From contig CAIOSP010000045.1 in NCBI GenBank assembly GCA_903861005.1, forward strand, positions 1-64,000: a stretch of DNA of 64,000 nt. Direction: 5' to 3'. The position numbers and the translations under genes are program-made. Positions 44,541 through 53,616 of this stretch are shown in pieces. This stretch comes from an uncultured Pseudomonadota bacterium (GTDB lineage Bacteria > Myxococcota_A > UBA796 > GCA-2862545). The notes below the pieces were generated by a model. That model saw only the letters and a program-made list of their open reading frames with translations. It was not told the DNA's origin and ran no database searches. Every line of letters begins with the position of its first letter. Positions within the stretch are counted from its first letter, which is position 1.

Positions 44541-45086
44541 ATGATCAAGAAGGCCGTCAGCGTCGCCCAGCGCCTCGCGTTTGGCTCAGCCCCCACCGAT
44601 GTCCCGCCCTCGCTCGACGCGATCGCGCTCACCCGACTCGATGGGTCGCCGCTGGAGGCTGCGCAGACCCAGGGCAAGGTGCTGCTTTTCGTGAACGTGG
44701 CCAGCAAGTGCGGCCTGACGCCGCAGTACGAGGGCCTCGTCGCGCTCCAGGAGAAGTACCGCGACCGCGGCTTGGTGGTGATCGGCACGCCGTGCAACCA
44801 GTTCCTCTTCCAGGAACCGGGCTCGTCCGACGAGATCGCCAGCTTCTGCTCGCTGACCTACGGCGTCGACTTCCCGCTTCTGGAGAAGCAGGCCGTCAAC
44901 GGTGGCAAGCGCAGCGACCTCTACAAGTGGCTCATCGGCAGCGGCGTGGGCGGCGGCGGCGACATCAACTGGAACTTCGAGAAGTTCCTGGTGGGCCGTG
45001 AGGGCGCCGTCGTCGCGCGGTTCGCGCCCACCACCAAGCCTGAGGCCGCCGAGGTGGTCGCCGCGATCGAGGCCGCGCTGGGCTGA
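44541..45086 (+). CDS. Glutathione peroxidase-family protein
   Basis: A 181-residue peroxidase of the glutathione peroxidase family, reducing hydroperoxides with glutathione or thioredoxin. The catalytic segment NVASKCGLTPQYEGL contains Cys57 (Cys, not selenocysteine); GTPCNQFLFQEPG and INWNFEKFLV supply the Gln and Trp of the catalytic group. The usual resolving Cys is at the GTPCNQ position (Cys85). The N-terminal 30 residues are a short extension without a signal peptide. ATG 44541 follows CGGAG with a five-base spacer. It opens a plus-strand pair with the YhhN gene. Confidence 0.92.
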   Translation: MIKKAVSVAQRLAFGSAPTDVPPSLDAIALTRLDGSPLEAAQTQGKVLLFVNVASKCGLTPQYEGLVALQEKYRDRGLVVIGTPCNQFLFQEPGSSDEIASFCSLTYGVDFPLLEKQAVNGGKRSDLYKWLIGSGVGGGGDINWNFEKFLVGREGAVVARFAPTTKPEAAEVVAAIEAALG

Positions 45087-45118
45087 TCGGTTAGGGCGCG
45101 GGGGCCGTGGAGGTCCCC

Positions 45119-45868
45119 GTGAAGCCTGCCGACTCTTGGCTGTTCCCGTTCGTGGGCATCGCGCTGATCGAGCTCGGCGCGGAGATTGCGGGCGCGCAGG
45201 ACGTCGCCTTCGTCACCAAGTCCACGCTCCTGCCGCTGCTCGGCGTGTGGTTCTTCTCCCGCCTGTCCGGCAAGATCGTGCCGCCGTTCAACGGCATGCT
45301 GACCGTGTTCGCCGGTTCCTGGCTGGGCGACGTGTCGCTGATGCTGGCCCCGACGAGCGACACCGACCTGACGGTGCTGGGTGTCCACAAGAACGCGGCC
45401 TGGTTCCTGATGGGCGTGGCGGCCTTCTTCGTGGTCCACCTGCGCCTGATCCGCATCTACCGCGCGGTGGACCGCACGGACCTGCCCGGCCCTTGGACCA
45501 CGAACAAGCTGGCGTTCGCGCCGCTCGTGCTGTACGGCGCGGGCCTGTTCACCGCGCTCATCCCGGGGCTCATGGCCGACCCGGTGAAGTCCACGGTGGT
45601 GCTGCCGGTCACGATCTACGGCACGCTGCTGATGACGATGGTCGCGTTTGCGATCAACCGCCACGGTCGCGTCGACCCAGCCAGCTTTCGCCTGACGCTC
45701 GGCGGCGCCGCGGTCTTCCTGCTGTCCGACTCGCTGATCGGCCTGACGATCCTGCTCCCCGGCGGCGGGCTCCCGCTCGCGGGCTTCTGGATCATGCTGA
45801 CCTACTTGATCGCCGAGTTCCTCATCGCCGCAGGCATCGTCCGTCAGCTTGAGGCGCCGCTCATCTGA
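45119..45868 (+). CDS. YhhN-family membrane protein (lysoplasmalogenase-like)
   Basis: A 249-residue polytopic membrane protein of the YhhN/TMEM86 family, with about eight hydrophobic segments. Mammalian TMEM86 proteins are lysoplasmalogenases that cleave vinyl-ether lysolipids. Typical segments here are FVTKSTLLPLLGVWFF, FAGSWLGDVSLML and MVAFAINRHGRVD, and, later, AVFLLSDSLIGLTIL. GTG 45119 is preferred over an upstream GTG because GGAGG lies five bases before it. Myxobacteria make ether lipids, which would fit, but activity is not shown. Its end overlaps the convergent thioesterase by 25 bases. Confidence 0.82.
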   Translation: MKPADSWLFPFVGIALIELGAEIAGAQDVAFVTKSTLLPLLGVWFFSRLSGKIVPPFNGMLTVFAGSWLGDVSLMLAPTSDTDLTVLGVHKNAAWFLMGVAAFFVVHLRLIRIYRAVDRTDLPGPWTTNKLAFAPLVLYGAGLFTALIPGLMADPVKSTVVLPVTIYGTLLMTMVAFAINRHGRVDPASFRLTLGGAAVFLLSDSLIGLTILLPGGGLPLAGFWIMLTYLIAEFLIAAGIVRQLEAPLI

Positions 45869-46275
45869 AGCAGGGCGGCCCGCACGTCGGCCGGGAACGG
45901 GGCCTTCGCGCCCGCGCCATAGTCGAAGCACACGATGCGACCGTCGCCCTCCGCGGCGATCCGACCCAGCGCGGTGCTGTAGACCGCGAACGGCATGGTG
46001 AACCGGTCGTCGCCGAGCTCGGTGACGCCCACGCCCACGTGCACCACGTCGGGGAAGCGAAGCGGCGCGCGGTAGACCGCGGTCTGCTTCGCGAGGATCG
46101 GCCCTACGCCGGACTTCCCGTCGGTGCCGAGCCAGCCCACCCGCGCGAAGAGCGCGATGCGCGCGGACTCGAACCAGCGCAGATAGGCCGTGTTGTTCAC
46201 GTGCTGAAACGCGTCCATCTCACCCCAGGCCACGGTGACCGGGACAACCACGGGGAAACGGACGGGGTCGAGCAT
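45844..46275 (-). CDS. Acyl-CoA thioesterase (4HBT/YbgC type)
   Basis: A 143-residue hot-dog-fold thioesterase. The signature WGEMDAFQHVNNTAYLRW includes the catalytic Asp near residue 21 and matches the 4-hydroxybenzoyl-CoA thioesterase/YbgC group. These hydrolyse short or aromatic acyl-CoAs. It lies eight bases downstream of a tiny basic-protein gene whose ending contains its ribosome-binding site (GAGG), so the two are probably co-transcribed. Natural substrate unknown. Confidence 0.88.
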   Translation of the reverse strand: MLDPVRFPVVVPVTVAWGEMDAFQHVNNTAYLRWFESARIALFARVGWLGTDGKSGVGPILAKQTAVYRAPLRFPDVVHVGVGVTELGDDRFTMPFAVYSTALGRIAAEGDGRIVCFDYGAGAKAPFPADVRAALLQMSGASS

Positions 46276-46283
46276 GGTGACCT

Positions 46284-46463
46284 CTACTTCTTCTTCTTGG
46301 CCTTCTTCTGCGACAGCGACTTGGGCGTGTCGGGGTTGCGGAAGCCGGGGCGGAGGACGTGGTCCGAGTCATGCGACAGCGCGACGGGCTTGACCGGCGA
46401 GCGCTTGACGGGGGCGGCGGGCGCAGGGGTTTCGGTGGACTCGGGCGTGGTCTCGTCAGACAT
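46284..46463 (-). CDS. Small lysine-tailed protein
   Basis: A 59-residue protein of unknown function, too short for usual gene calling. It begins MSDETTPESTETPAPAAPVK, has a middle part with DSDHVLRPGFRNPD and ends in SQKKAKKKK. The codons show the strong G/C third-position bias, and AGGAG lies five bases before the ATG. The acidic, Pro-rich N-terminus and lysine tail suggest an unstructured nucleic-acid-binding or membrane-associated peptide, but this is a guess. It precedes the thioesterase gene by eight bases. Confidence 0.65.
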   Translation of the reverse strand: MSDETTPESTETPAPAAPVKRSPVKPVALSHDSDHVLRPGFRNPDTPKSLSQKKAKKKK

Positions 46464-46494
46464 GGGTGCTCCTGGTGGGGCGGGGTTTAACGCC

Positions 46495-47286
46495 TCAGCG
46501 CGCGGCGGGAGCGCCGGACGTGCTGGTGACGTTCATCCCCCACGGCGGAGAGGCGTTTGTCAGCCAGCCTGCGACGCACTTGAGGTGCAGCGCGCTGAAG
46601 GTCACGCCGTCCTTGTGGCCGGTCCAGACGTAGTCGCCGGGCCCGACGCCCGCCGTGATCACGCCGCCGTCCGTCGACGTGGCCGTGAGGCGCCGGTCGG
46701 GGAGCACCATCGAGTTGAAGTAAACGGGGCCGAGGTCCGGGTGGATCGGCGGGTCGATCATCACGGTGGCGTCGGGCTCGCCCGGCGCGTACACGCCGCC
46801 TGGGTTGGGCGCGGTGACCGTGGTGACCATCTGGCATCGGGTCGTGTCGTGCGCGTCCTGCCCGACCACCCCCGCCAGCAGGTCGGCGAGGTTCCACGAC
46901 ACCGACTGGAAGGTCACGTCCGCGACGTCCGCGACGTCGAGGTGGAAGGTGGCCGTCAGGCTCGGGAAGTGCTCCGGCTGGGTCAGCGCGACCGTCACGT
47001 CTGCGCCCTCTGGCAGGCCCTCCAGGCGAAACGCGTAGCCGTCGGCGGCGCTGACCGGGGCCTGGATCTCCGGCGCCTCCAGGACGTACACCAGGCCGCC
47101 TTCGATGTCGTCCTGCTCCTCCACCTGCCCGAAGGTCGGCATGTCGAAGAAGAAGGCGTGGCCCGACACCGCGCGGGGGCCGTCACCCCACGCGAGCGCG
47201 AGGTCCGTGTCCGCGTCGGTGTCTCCTGCGGGGAGCGGTTCCCGCGCGCACGCGAACCCCAGCGCCAAGCCCATCCACGCGCGCAT
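46495..47286 (-). CDS. Lipoprotein of unknown function with DTD linker
   Basis: A 263-residue predicted lipoprotein: signal peptide with lipobox GFAC (Cys13), then a short DTDADTD tether. The rest is beta-rich, with no domain recognised (segments such as HAFFFDMPTFGQVEEQDD and VFNSMVLPDRRL-like). Two cysteines lie in the second half (DTTRCQMV and LKCVAGW). ATG 47286 has GGGAGG four bases upstream; the frame before it is not coding. It may be a secreted or surface protein, and shares the Asp/Thr linker style with other surface proteins here. Confidence 0.75.
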   Translation of the reverse strand: MRAWMGLALGFACAREPLPAGDTDADTDLALAWGDGPRAVSGHAFFFDMPTFGQVEEQDDIEGGLVYVLEAPEIQAPVSAADGYAFRLEGLPEGADVTVALTQPEHFPSLTATFHLDVADVADVTFQSVSWNLADLLAGVVGQDAHDTTRCQMVTTVTAPNPGGVYAPGEPDATVMIDPPIHPDLGPVYFNSMVLPDRRLTATSTDGGVITAGVGPGDYVWTGHKDGVTFSALHLKCVAGWLTNASPPWGMNVTSTSGAPAAR

Positions 47287-47305
47287 CGCGCCTCCCTGAG
47301 CGGAG

Positions 47306-48322
47306 CTACATCCGCTCCACGCGCCCATCCGAGTGCCTCGCGAACCGCCCGGCGTCACGCGGGTGCACCGGATCGTCGCCACCCCACGGCCAGCCGCCGA
47401 AGCGCGTGCGCTGGTAGTCGCTGAACGCCTGCTGAAGCTCAAGCCGAGTGTTCATCACGAACGGACCGTGCTGCGCCACGGGCTCCGCGATCGGTCGCCC
47501 CTGAAGCAGCAGCAGGTCCGACGGCGTGTCGCCGTTCTCGATTAGCACGTCCTGATCCGGGCGCAGACGGATGCCCACCTTGGGCGAGACGGCCTGACCC
47601 GCCACCTTCACCGCGCCGCCCGCGAACAGATTGAGCGTGCGGCGGGTCGACGCGGCGGCCGCCGCGGGGAGCGTCCAGCGCGCGCCGGCCGGCATCCGGA
47701 TCGACCAGATCGCCACGTCGGCGTCGGCGCGGCTGGCCCAGGAGCGCGGCGGCGGCGACGGCGGGGTGGCGTCGCCGTACCGGCCCGCGATCACGGTGAC
47801 CTCGGTCACCACGCCGTTCGCGTCCGGCACATTCACCACCGGGATGTGCTCCGCCCACAGCATGGCGAAGTGCGGCGGGACCATCTTGTCCTCGGCGGGC
47901 AGGTTGATCCAGATCTGGAAAAGCTCCAGCGGGTTGGGCCGGTCGGTGTTGAGCATCGGGAACATCTCGGAGTGCACGACGCCCTCGCCCGCCGTCATCC
48001 ACTGGACGTCACCGGGGCCGAAGCGCGCCGCCGAGCCGAGCGAGTCGGAGTGGTCGATGAAGCCCTTGCGAATGACCGTGATGGTCTCGAAGCCACGGTG
48101 CGGGTGCGACGGGAACCCTGGGACGGTGCGCCCATGGTACATCCGCCAGCCGTCCTTGCCCTCGAAGTCCTGGCCCAGGTTGCGGCCCGCCAGCGACGCG
48201 GCCGGCGCCATACGCTCGGTGCCCGCCGGGTAGGCGTCGTCGTGGTGGACGCAGAACAGGAACGGGTCGTTGGTCCCCCAGACGAAGCCCAGCGGATGGA
48301 TCGACACGATCGGGTCGGACAC
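47306..48322 (-). CDS. Pirin-family protein
   Basis: A 338-residue bicupin of the pirin family. The N-terminal cupin carries the metal-binding motif PSHPHRGFETITVIRKGFID, with TAGEGVVHSEMF supplying His and Glu. The C-terminal cupin is also present (LNLFAGGAVKVAGQAVS). Pirins include quercetin dioxygenase-like enzymes and redox regulators. The product is somewhat longer than the usual 230-290 residues. GTG 48322 is preferred because GAGG is five bases before it; a GTG two codons earlier is possible. It stands 19 bases upstream of the lipoprotein gene on the same strand. Confidence 0.88.
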   Translation of the reverse strand: MSDPIVSIHPLGFVWGTNDPFLFCVHHDDAYPAGTERMAPAASLAGRNLGQDFEGKDGWRMYHGRTVPGFPSHPHRGFETITVIRKGFIDHSDSLGSAARFGPGDVQWMTAGEGVVHSEMFPMLNTDRPNPLELFQIWINLPAEDKMVPPHFAMLWAEHIPVVNVPDANGVVTEVTVIAGRYGDATPPSPPPRSWASRADADVAIWSIRMPAGARWTLPAAAAASTRRTLNLFAGGAVKVAGQAVSPKVGIRLRPDQDVLIENGDTPSDLLLLQGRPIAEPVAQHGPFVMNTRLELQQAFSDYQRTRFGGWPWGGDDPVHPRDAGRFARHSDGRVERM

Positions 48323-48391
48323 GGGCACCTCACAAAGTGAAGCGCCCTCCTACACACGCCCGACCGGATCGACCCGCCGCGCGGGGCGAGA

Positions 48392-49051
48392 TCAGACGAG
48401 CGGCTGCCCCGTGGCGCGCACCGACGCGAGCGGCGCGAGCTCACCGGGGCGACGCCCCTCCAGGTAGGCCGACACGGTGGCGAGGCCCGCGACGCGTGCG
48501 TGGAAGGCGGCCAGCGTCGGGAACTTCTCGAGCAGGTTCGGGTCGACGCTCAGGTGGCCGTCGATCGCGTTGAACACGGCGAAGTCGGCGATCGTGGGCG
48601 CGCCGCCGACGAAGTACGCGTTGTCGCCCAGCAGCCGCGCGAAGCGGGCCAGATGCAGCGGCACGACGTCGTCGAAGTAGCGGTTCAGCGCGGCCGGGTC
48701 CTTGCCCTTGTTCGGGCCGAACGCGAGCGGCGAGATGGCGTTCGCCAGGTCGTGCGCGGTGTCGATGGCGATGTCGATGTGGAGCGCGTCGTCCGACGTC
48801 TGGCCGTAGAGCTGGAACGTGCGGCCCAGGTGGCGGAGGATGGACGCGGACTGCGGGATGGCGCGCTCGGCGCCGCCCTTGCGCTCAAAGAGCACGGGGA
48901 GCTGGCCGAGCGGCGTGCTGGGCTTCACCGACATCCAGTTGCCGACGGGCGTGTCGGTCCAGCTGGCCGCCACGTAGGCGAGGACGAGGCGGGCAGGCTC
49001 AGCGCGGCCGCGCAGCGGGAAGTAGAGCAGCTCATACTTGGTCTCAGGCAA
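48392..49051 (-). CDS. Glutathione S-transferase
   Basis: A 219-residue GST of the soluble type. The N-terminal thioredoxin fold starts YELLYFPLRGRAEPARLVLA, resembling eukaryote-like sigma/alpha classes, with PLGQLPVLFERKG and QSASILRHLGR matching the glutathione-binding loop (cis-Pro and Ser/Gln). The C-terminal helical domain includes PTIADFAVFNAID with the N-capping box. Start is TTG at 49051 with GGAGG four bases upstream. It sits near the glutathione peroxidase and pirin genes in a redox-related stretch. Confidence 0.88.
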   Translation of the reverse strand: MPETKYELLYFPLRGRAEPARLVLAYVAASWTDTPVGNWMSVKPSTPLGQLPVLFERKGGAERAIPQSASILRHLGRTFQLYGQTSDDALHIDIAIDTAHDLANAISPLAFGPNKGKDPAALNRYFDDVVPLHLARFARLLGDNAYFVGGAPTIADFAVFNAIDGHLSVDPNLLEKFPTLAAFHARVAGLATVSAYLEGRRPGELAPLASVRATGQPLV

Positions 49052-49132
49052 GGGACCTCCGGGTGCGCCTGGATAGGCCCCGTCGCGCGCCGGTCAAGGC
49101 CTGAGCGCGCAATCTCCGCGCGAGCGCGCGCC

Positions 49133-50296
49133 TCACCAGATCAGACGGACCTTGCCGTCGGCCCCGTTGCCAGACACGAGGCCGCCAAAGCCGACGCCCG
49201 CGCCGATCAGCGGCAAGGCCGCCAGTCGACCGCTACCGCTGGCCAGGGTCACGGTGGTGGCGCCCGGCGCCGCGTACGACGACCCGCCGCCGCCGCCGCC
49301 AGCGCAGTAGGTCCAGATGAACCCGGCGCCGCCGCCGCCGAACCAGCCGCTGCCGCCGCCGCCGCCGCCGCCGTTCCCCTGCCCGCCGCCCTGCTGCCAG
49401 CGGCTGGCGCCGCCCGTGGTGTCGCAGGTGCTGTTCACGCCGCGCGCCACGCCGCCCGAGAGCGCGCCGCCGGCGGTTCCGGCGCACACCAGGGACGCTG
49501 TGCCGGTCGCCGTGCCGCCGCCGCCGCCCGCGGTGGGCGTGCCGCCCGCGCCACCCGTGGCCGACGTGCAGAAGGGATAGGCCGAGGAGCCGAAGTTCAC
49601 GCCCGCGTCGCCCGTGGCGCCCCCGCCCGCGCCGCCCGCGCCGCCGACCCAGCAACCCGAGCAGCCGTCGCTCCCGCCGCCGCCGCCGCCCGCCGCCACC
49701 ACCAGGACGGTCGCGCCGCGCGACACGATCGACGCGCCGCCGCCGTTGCCCGGCATCACGCCGCCCTCGGCGACCTCGATGGTGAGCGTCTCACCGGGCG
49801 TGACCGTGAGCGTGGCCTGCACGGCGCCCGCGCCGCCGCCGTTCGCGTTGGCCTGCACGCCGCCAGCGCCGCCGCCGCCCCACGCCTCGACCACCACCGA
49901 CGTCGCGCCCGCGGGCACGATCGCGAGGTGAAGCCCGGGAGTCCAGAACTCGTCGATGGGGATGGGCAGATCGGTGTCGACGACGTCGGTGTCGATCACG
50001 TCCGTGTCCGCGACGTCGGTGTCGACCACGTCGGTGTCCACGACGCCGCTGTCGGTGTCGGTCGCGTCCGTGTCGGGCGGGACCGTGTCGTCGGTGTCGG
50101 CCGCGTCGGTGTCCGCCAGCTCCGTGCAGTCGGGCGACAGCGCGCAGTCCTCGTCGCCGCAGTCAAACGTGCCGTCGCGATCGTTGTCGATCCGATCGAG
50201 GCACTCGCCCGCCGCGTCGCCCTCAATGGAGCCGGTGAGGCTGACCTCCGCGCAGGAGGCGAGCAGCACACACAGGACGGGCCATGAGAGGCGCAT
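49133..50296 (-). CDS. Glycine-rich surface lipoprotein with DTD linker
   Basis: A 387-residue lipoprotein: lipobox LASC (Cys15). Residues 25-55 hold one Asp/Cys repeat (LDRIDNDRDGTFDCGDEDC). A long Asp-Thr linker follows, with units such as DTDVVDTDVADTDVIDTD, then a C-terminal glycine-rich domain (about residues 118-387). The Gly domain starts at PAGATSVVVEAWGGGGAGG and ends GNGADGKVRLIW, a pattern seen in other Gly-rich extracellular proteins. Several Cys pairs may crosslink it. The function may be adhesion or matrix structure, but is unproven. On DNA level the linker and the Gly region are highly repetitive. It precedes no close partner; carB lies 102 bases upstream on the same strand. 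Confidence 0.85.
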   Translation of the reverse strand: MRLSWPVLCVLLASCAEVSLTGSIEGDAAGECLDRIDNDRDGTFDCGDEDCALSPDCTELADTDAADTDDTVPPDTDATDTDSGVVDTDVVDTDVADTDVIDTDVVDTDLPIPIDEFWTPGLHLAIVPAGATSVVVEAWGGGGAGGVQANANGGGAGAVQATLTVTPGETLTIEVAEGGVMPGNGGGASIVSRGATVLVVAAGGGGGGSDGCSGCWVGGAGGAGGGATGDAGVNFGSSAYPFCTSATGGAGGTPTAGGGGGTATGTASLVCAGTAGGALSGGVARGVNSTCDTTGGASRWQQGGGQGNGGGGGGGSGWFGGGGAGFIWTYCAGGGGGGSSYAAPGATTVTLASGSGRLAALPLIGAGVGFGGLVSGNGADGKVRLIW

Positions 50297-50397
50297 GGAG
50301 GCTCCACAGAACGCACAAAGGGCGGGGCGCCAACGTAGCGCGACCCGCCCTCATCGGTCCACCGGAACACAGGGGCGCGAACGCCCCCGTGGCCGCC

Positions 50398-53300
50398 TCA
50401 CACCTTGGTGTACGTGCCCGGGCCCATGGCCTGCAGCGGACGCACCGTCCGGTCGCCGGTCTGGAGCCAGCGGATGGCCTCGACCGCCGCGCGGGCCGCC
50501 GCGAGGCCGGTCAGCACGGGCACGCCGTGGCGGAGGCCCGCCATGCGCATGCGGCCTTCGTCTTCGCGGTTGGCGCGACCACGCGGCTGGTTAAGCACCA
50601 GCTGGATGTCGCCGCCGAGGATCCGGTCGACCATGCTCTCGCCCGCGTCGTTGACGCGCGGGACGGTGACGCAGTCGAAGCCGTTGTCGCGGAGGTAGGT
50701 GGCCGTGCCTTCGGTGCCGGCGATCTGAAAGCCCATCTCGACGAGCTCGCGCGCGATCTCAGGCAGAAGGGGCTTGAGGCGGTTGCGCGTGCTGAACAGC
50801 ACCGTGCCCTTGGTGGGGAGCGGCGTGCCCGAGCTGATGAGCGCCTTGCCGTAGGCCTCGCCGAACGTCACGCCCACGCCCATGACCTCACCGGTCGAGC
50901 GCATCTCCGGGCCCAGGACGCCGTCGCTGCCCGGGATCTTGCGCCACGGGAAGACAGGGGCCTTGAGGTACCAGAGGCCGTCACGCGCGCCGTGCTTGGG
51001 CGCGATGTCGGCGAGCTTCTCGCCCAGGCTGACGCGCGTGGCGAGCTTGGCGAGCGGCAGGCCGGTGGCCTTGGCGACGAACGGCAGCGTGCGGCTGGCG
51101 CGCGGATTCACCTCGAGGACATAGATCTCGCCCTCGTGGATGGCGAACTGCACGTTCATCGCGCCGATGACGCCCAACTCCAGCGCGACGCGGGTGGTGA
51201 TCGCGATCACCTCCTCGCGGTGGGCCGCGGTGATGACGCGCGCGGGCAGAATGCCGGAGGAGTCGCCAGAGTGGACGCCCGCCTCTTCGATGTGCTCGGT
51301 GATGCCTCCGATGAACACGTCCGTGCCGTCGGCGATCGCGTCGACGTCGTACTCGACGGCGCCGTCGAGGAAGCGGTCGAGCAGGACCGCGCGCTCGTTG
51401 CTGCTGTAAACGCCATCCGCCAGCGCCAGGTCAAGGTCCCGGTCCTCGTAGCAGATGTTCATGGAGCGGCCGCCGAGCACGTAGGACGGGCGGACGAGCA
51501 GCGGGTAGCCCAAGCGCTTGGCCACCATGCGGGCCTCGCTGGCGTCACGCGCGACCCAGCCCTGCGGCTGCTTGACGCCCAGGCGCGTGAGCAGCTCGTT
51601 GAAGCGCTCGCGGTCCTCGGCGATGTCGATCGCCTCCGCCGAGCTGCCCAGGATGGGTGCGCCGACGTCGTGGGCGATCTTGAGCGGCGTCTGTCCGCCG
51701 AACTGCAGGATCACGCCGCGGGGCTTCTCGTGGCGGACGATCGCCTGGACATGCTCTACGGTGCAGGGCTCGAAGTAGAGCTTATCCGACGTGTCGTAGT
51801 CCGTGGAGACGGTCTCGGGGTTGCAGTTGACCATCACCGACGTGAGGCCCGCTTCGCGGATCGCGTAGGAGGCGTGCACGCAGCAGTAGTCGAACTCCAG
51901 GCCCTGGCCGATGCGGTTGGGTCCGTTGCCGAGGATGATGACGCGGTCGCTGGGCGACGAGCCCGACTCGTCCTCGTCCTCGAACGTGGAGTACAGGTAC
52001 GGCGTGTGGCTCTCGAACTCGGCGGCGCAGGTGTCGACGCGCTTGTACACGCGCTCCATGCCCATGCCGGCGCGGTGCGCGGCGACGACCGACGTGGCCA
52101 GCCCCAACAGCTTGGCGATGCGCGCGTCCGACAGGCCGCGGCGCTTGGCGTTCTCCAGCGTGGCCTCATCGAGGTCCACCAGGCGACGGCCGCGCAGGTC
52201 GCGCTCGACCTCCACGATCTCGCGGATCTGCTCCAAGAACCACGGGTCGATCGCGTTGGACGCGTTGACGCGCTGGACGGACCAGCCGCGGGAGAGCGCC
52301 TCGAACACCGCGGCCAGACGGTCCGGCGTGGCGACCTCGAGGGCGTTGCGAAGCTGCGCCTCGGTCCAGCCGTTGGTGGTGGGCCAGCCGCCTTCGAGCG
52401 AATCGATGGCCTTGAGCAGCGCCTCCTGGAAGGTGCGGCCGATGCCCATGACCTCACCCACGGCGCGCATGGCAGTGCCGAGGTTGCGGTCGACCGAGCG
52501 TCCGAATTTTTCGAAGTTCCAACGGGGGATCTTCACGATCACGTAGTCGAGCACGGGCTCGAAGCACGCGGGCGTGACGCGGGTGATGTCGTTCGTGATC
52601 TCGTCGAGCGTGCCGCCGACCGCGAGCTGCGCCGCGATCTTGGCGATCGGGTAGCCGGTGGCCTTGGAGGCCAGGGCCGAGCTGCGCGACACGCGCGGGT
52701 TGATCTCGATGCAGATGACGTCGAAGTTGGTGGGGTTCACGGCGAACTGCACGTTCGCGCCGCCCGTGTCCACGCCGACGCGGCGGATGGCCGTGAGCGC
52801 CAGGTCCCTAAGGTGCTGGTACTCGCGGTCCGTGAGGGTCATGCACGGGGCGACGGTGATGGAGTCACCAGTGTGCACGCCCATCGGGTCGAAGTTCTCG
52901 ATCGAGCAGACGATGATGGCGTTGTCCGCCTGGTCACGCATGACCTCGAGCTCGAACTCCTTCCAGCCGAGGAGGCTGCGCTCGACCAGCACGTTGCCGA
53001 CTGGCGACAGGCGCAGGCCCTCGGCGACGATCTCGCGCAGCTCGGCCTCGTTGTTGGCGATGCCACCGCCGGCGCCGCCCAGGGTGAACGAGGGGCGCAC
53101 GATGGCCGGGTAGCCAGACTGCCCGGCGAGCCGGATCGCGTCTTCGATGGACTCGGCCACGCCGCCTTCCGCGACGGGCACGCCCACCTCCTTCATCGCG
53201 ACGCGGAAGGCCTCACGGTCCTCAGCGACGTGGATGGTGGCGGGGTCTGCACCGATCAGCTTTACGCCGTACTTGGTGAGGACGCCCTGCTCGTGCAGCT

Positions 53301-53616
53301 CCATGGCGAGGTTCAGGCCGGTCTGGCCGCCCACCGTGGAGAGGACCGCGTAGGGCTTTTCGGCCGCGATCACGGACTCGGCGAACTCCACCGTCAGCGG
53401 CTCCACGTAGGTGGCGTCGGCGGTGTTCTCGTCGGTCATGATGGTGGCGGGGTTGCTGTTGAGCAGCACGACCCGGTACCCGAGCTTCTGCAGGGCCTTG
53501 CAGGCCTGCGTACCCGAGTAGTCGAACTCACAGGCCTGACCGATGACGATCGGGCCGGAGCCGATGACGAGGATGGTCACACCCTCGGGGACACGTTCCG
53601 GGGTCTTCCTGGTCAC
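50398..53616 (-). CDS. carB: Carbamoyl-phosphate synthase large subunit
   Basis: CarB makes carbamoyl phosphate from bicarbonate, ATP and ammonia for arginine and pyrimidine synthesis. The 1072-residue length is standard. Two ATP-grasp halves are visible: [20 protein letters not shown] at the N-terminus and [20 protein letters not shown] at about 560, with [18 protein letters not shown] and [16 protein letters not shown] after each. The C-terminal allosteric domain runs from about 930 to 1072. Start GTG at 53616 overlaps the carA stop, so the subunits are translated in a coupled way. No oddity was noticed. Confidence 0.97.
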   Translation of the reverse strand: MTRKTPERVPEGVTILVIGSGPIVIGQACEFDYSGTQACKALQKLGYRVVLLNSNPATIMTDENTADATYVEPLTVEFAESVIAAEKPYAVLSTVGGQTGLNLAMELHEQGVLTKYGVKLIGADPATIHVAEDREAFRVAMKEVGVPVAEGGVAESIEDAIRLAGQSGYPAIVRPSFTLGGAGGGIANNEAELREIVAEGLRLSPVGNVLVERSLLGWKEFELEVMRDQADNAIIVCSIENFDPMGVHTGDSITVAPCMTLTDREYQHLRDLALTAIRRVGVDTGGANVQFAVNPTNFDVICIEINPRVSRSSALASKATGYPIAKIAAQLAVGGTLDEITNDITRVTPACFEPVLDYVIVKIPRWNFEKFGRSVDRNLGTAMRAVGEVMGIGRTFQEALLKAIDSLEGGWPTTNGWTEAQLRNALEVATPDRLAAVFEALSRGWSVQRVNASNAIDPWFLEQIREIVEVERDLRGRRLVDLDEATLENAKRRGLSDARIAKLLGLATSVVAAHRAGMGMERVYKRVDTCAAEFESHTPYLYSTFEDEDESGSSPSDRVIILGNGPNRIGQGLEFDYCCVHASYAIREAGLTSVMVNCNPETVSTDYDTSDKLYFEPCTVEHVQAIVRHEKPRGVILQFGGQTPLKIAHDVGAPILGSSAEAIDIAEDRERFNELLTRLGVKQPQGWVARDASEARMVAKRLGYPLLVRPSYVLGGRSMNICYEDRDLDLALADGVYSSNERAVLLDRFLDGAVEYDVDAIADGTDVFIGGITEHIEEAGVHSGDSSGILPARVITAAHREEVIAITTRVALELGVIGAMNVQFAIHEGEIYVLEVNPRASRTLPFVAKATGLPLAKLATRVSLGEKLADIAPKHGARDGLWYLKAPVFPWRKIPGSDGVLGPEMRSTGEVMGVGVTFGEAYGKALISSGTPLPTKGTVLFSTRNRLKPLLPEIARELVEMGFQIAGTEGTATYLRDNGFDCVTVPRVNDAGESMVDRILGGDIQLVLNQPRGRANREDEGRMRMAGLRHGVPVLTGLAAARAAVEAIRWLQTGDRTVRPLQAMGPGTYTKV

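Noticed and set aside
49133-50130. GC-rich Gly and DTD tracts as CRISPR-like or structural DNA repeats
   Set aside because: They are in-frame codon repeats of a protein gene (GGN and GAC-ACC-GAC codons) explained by its sequence.
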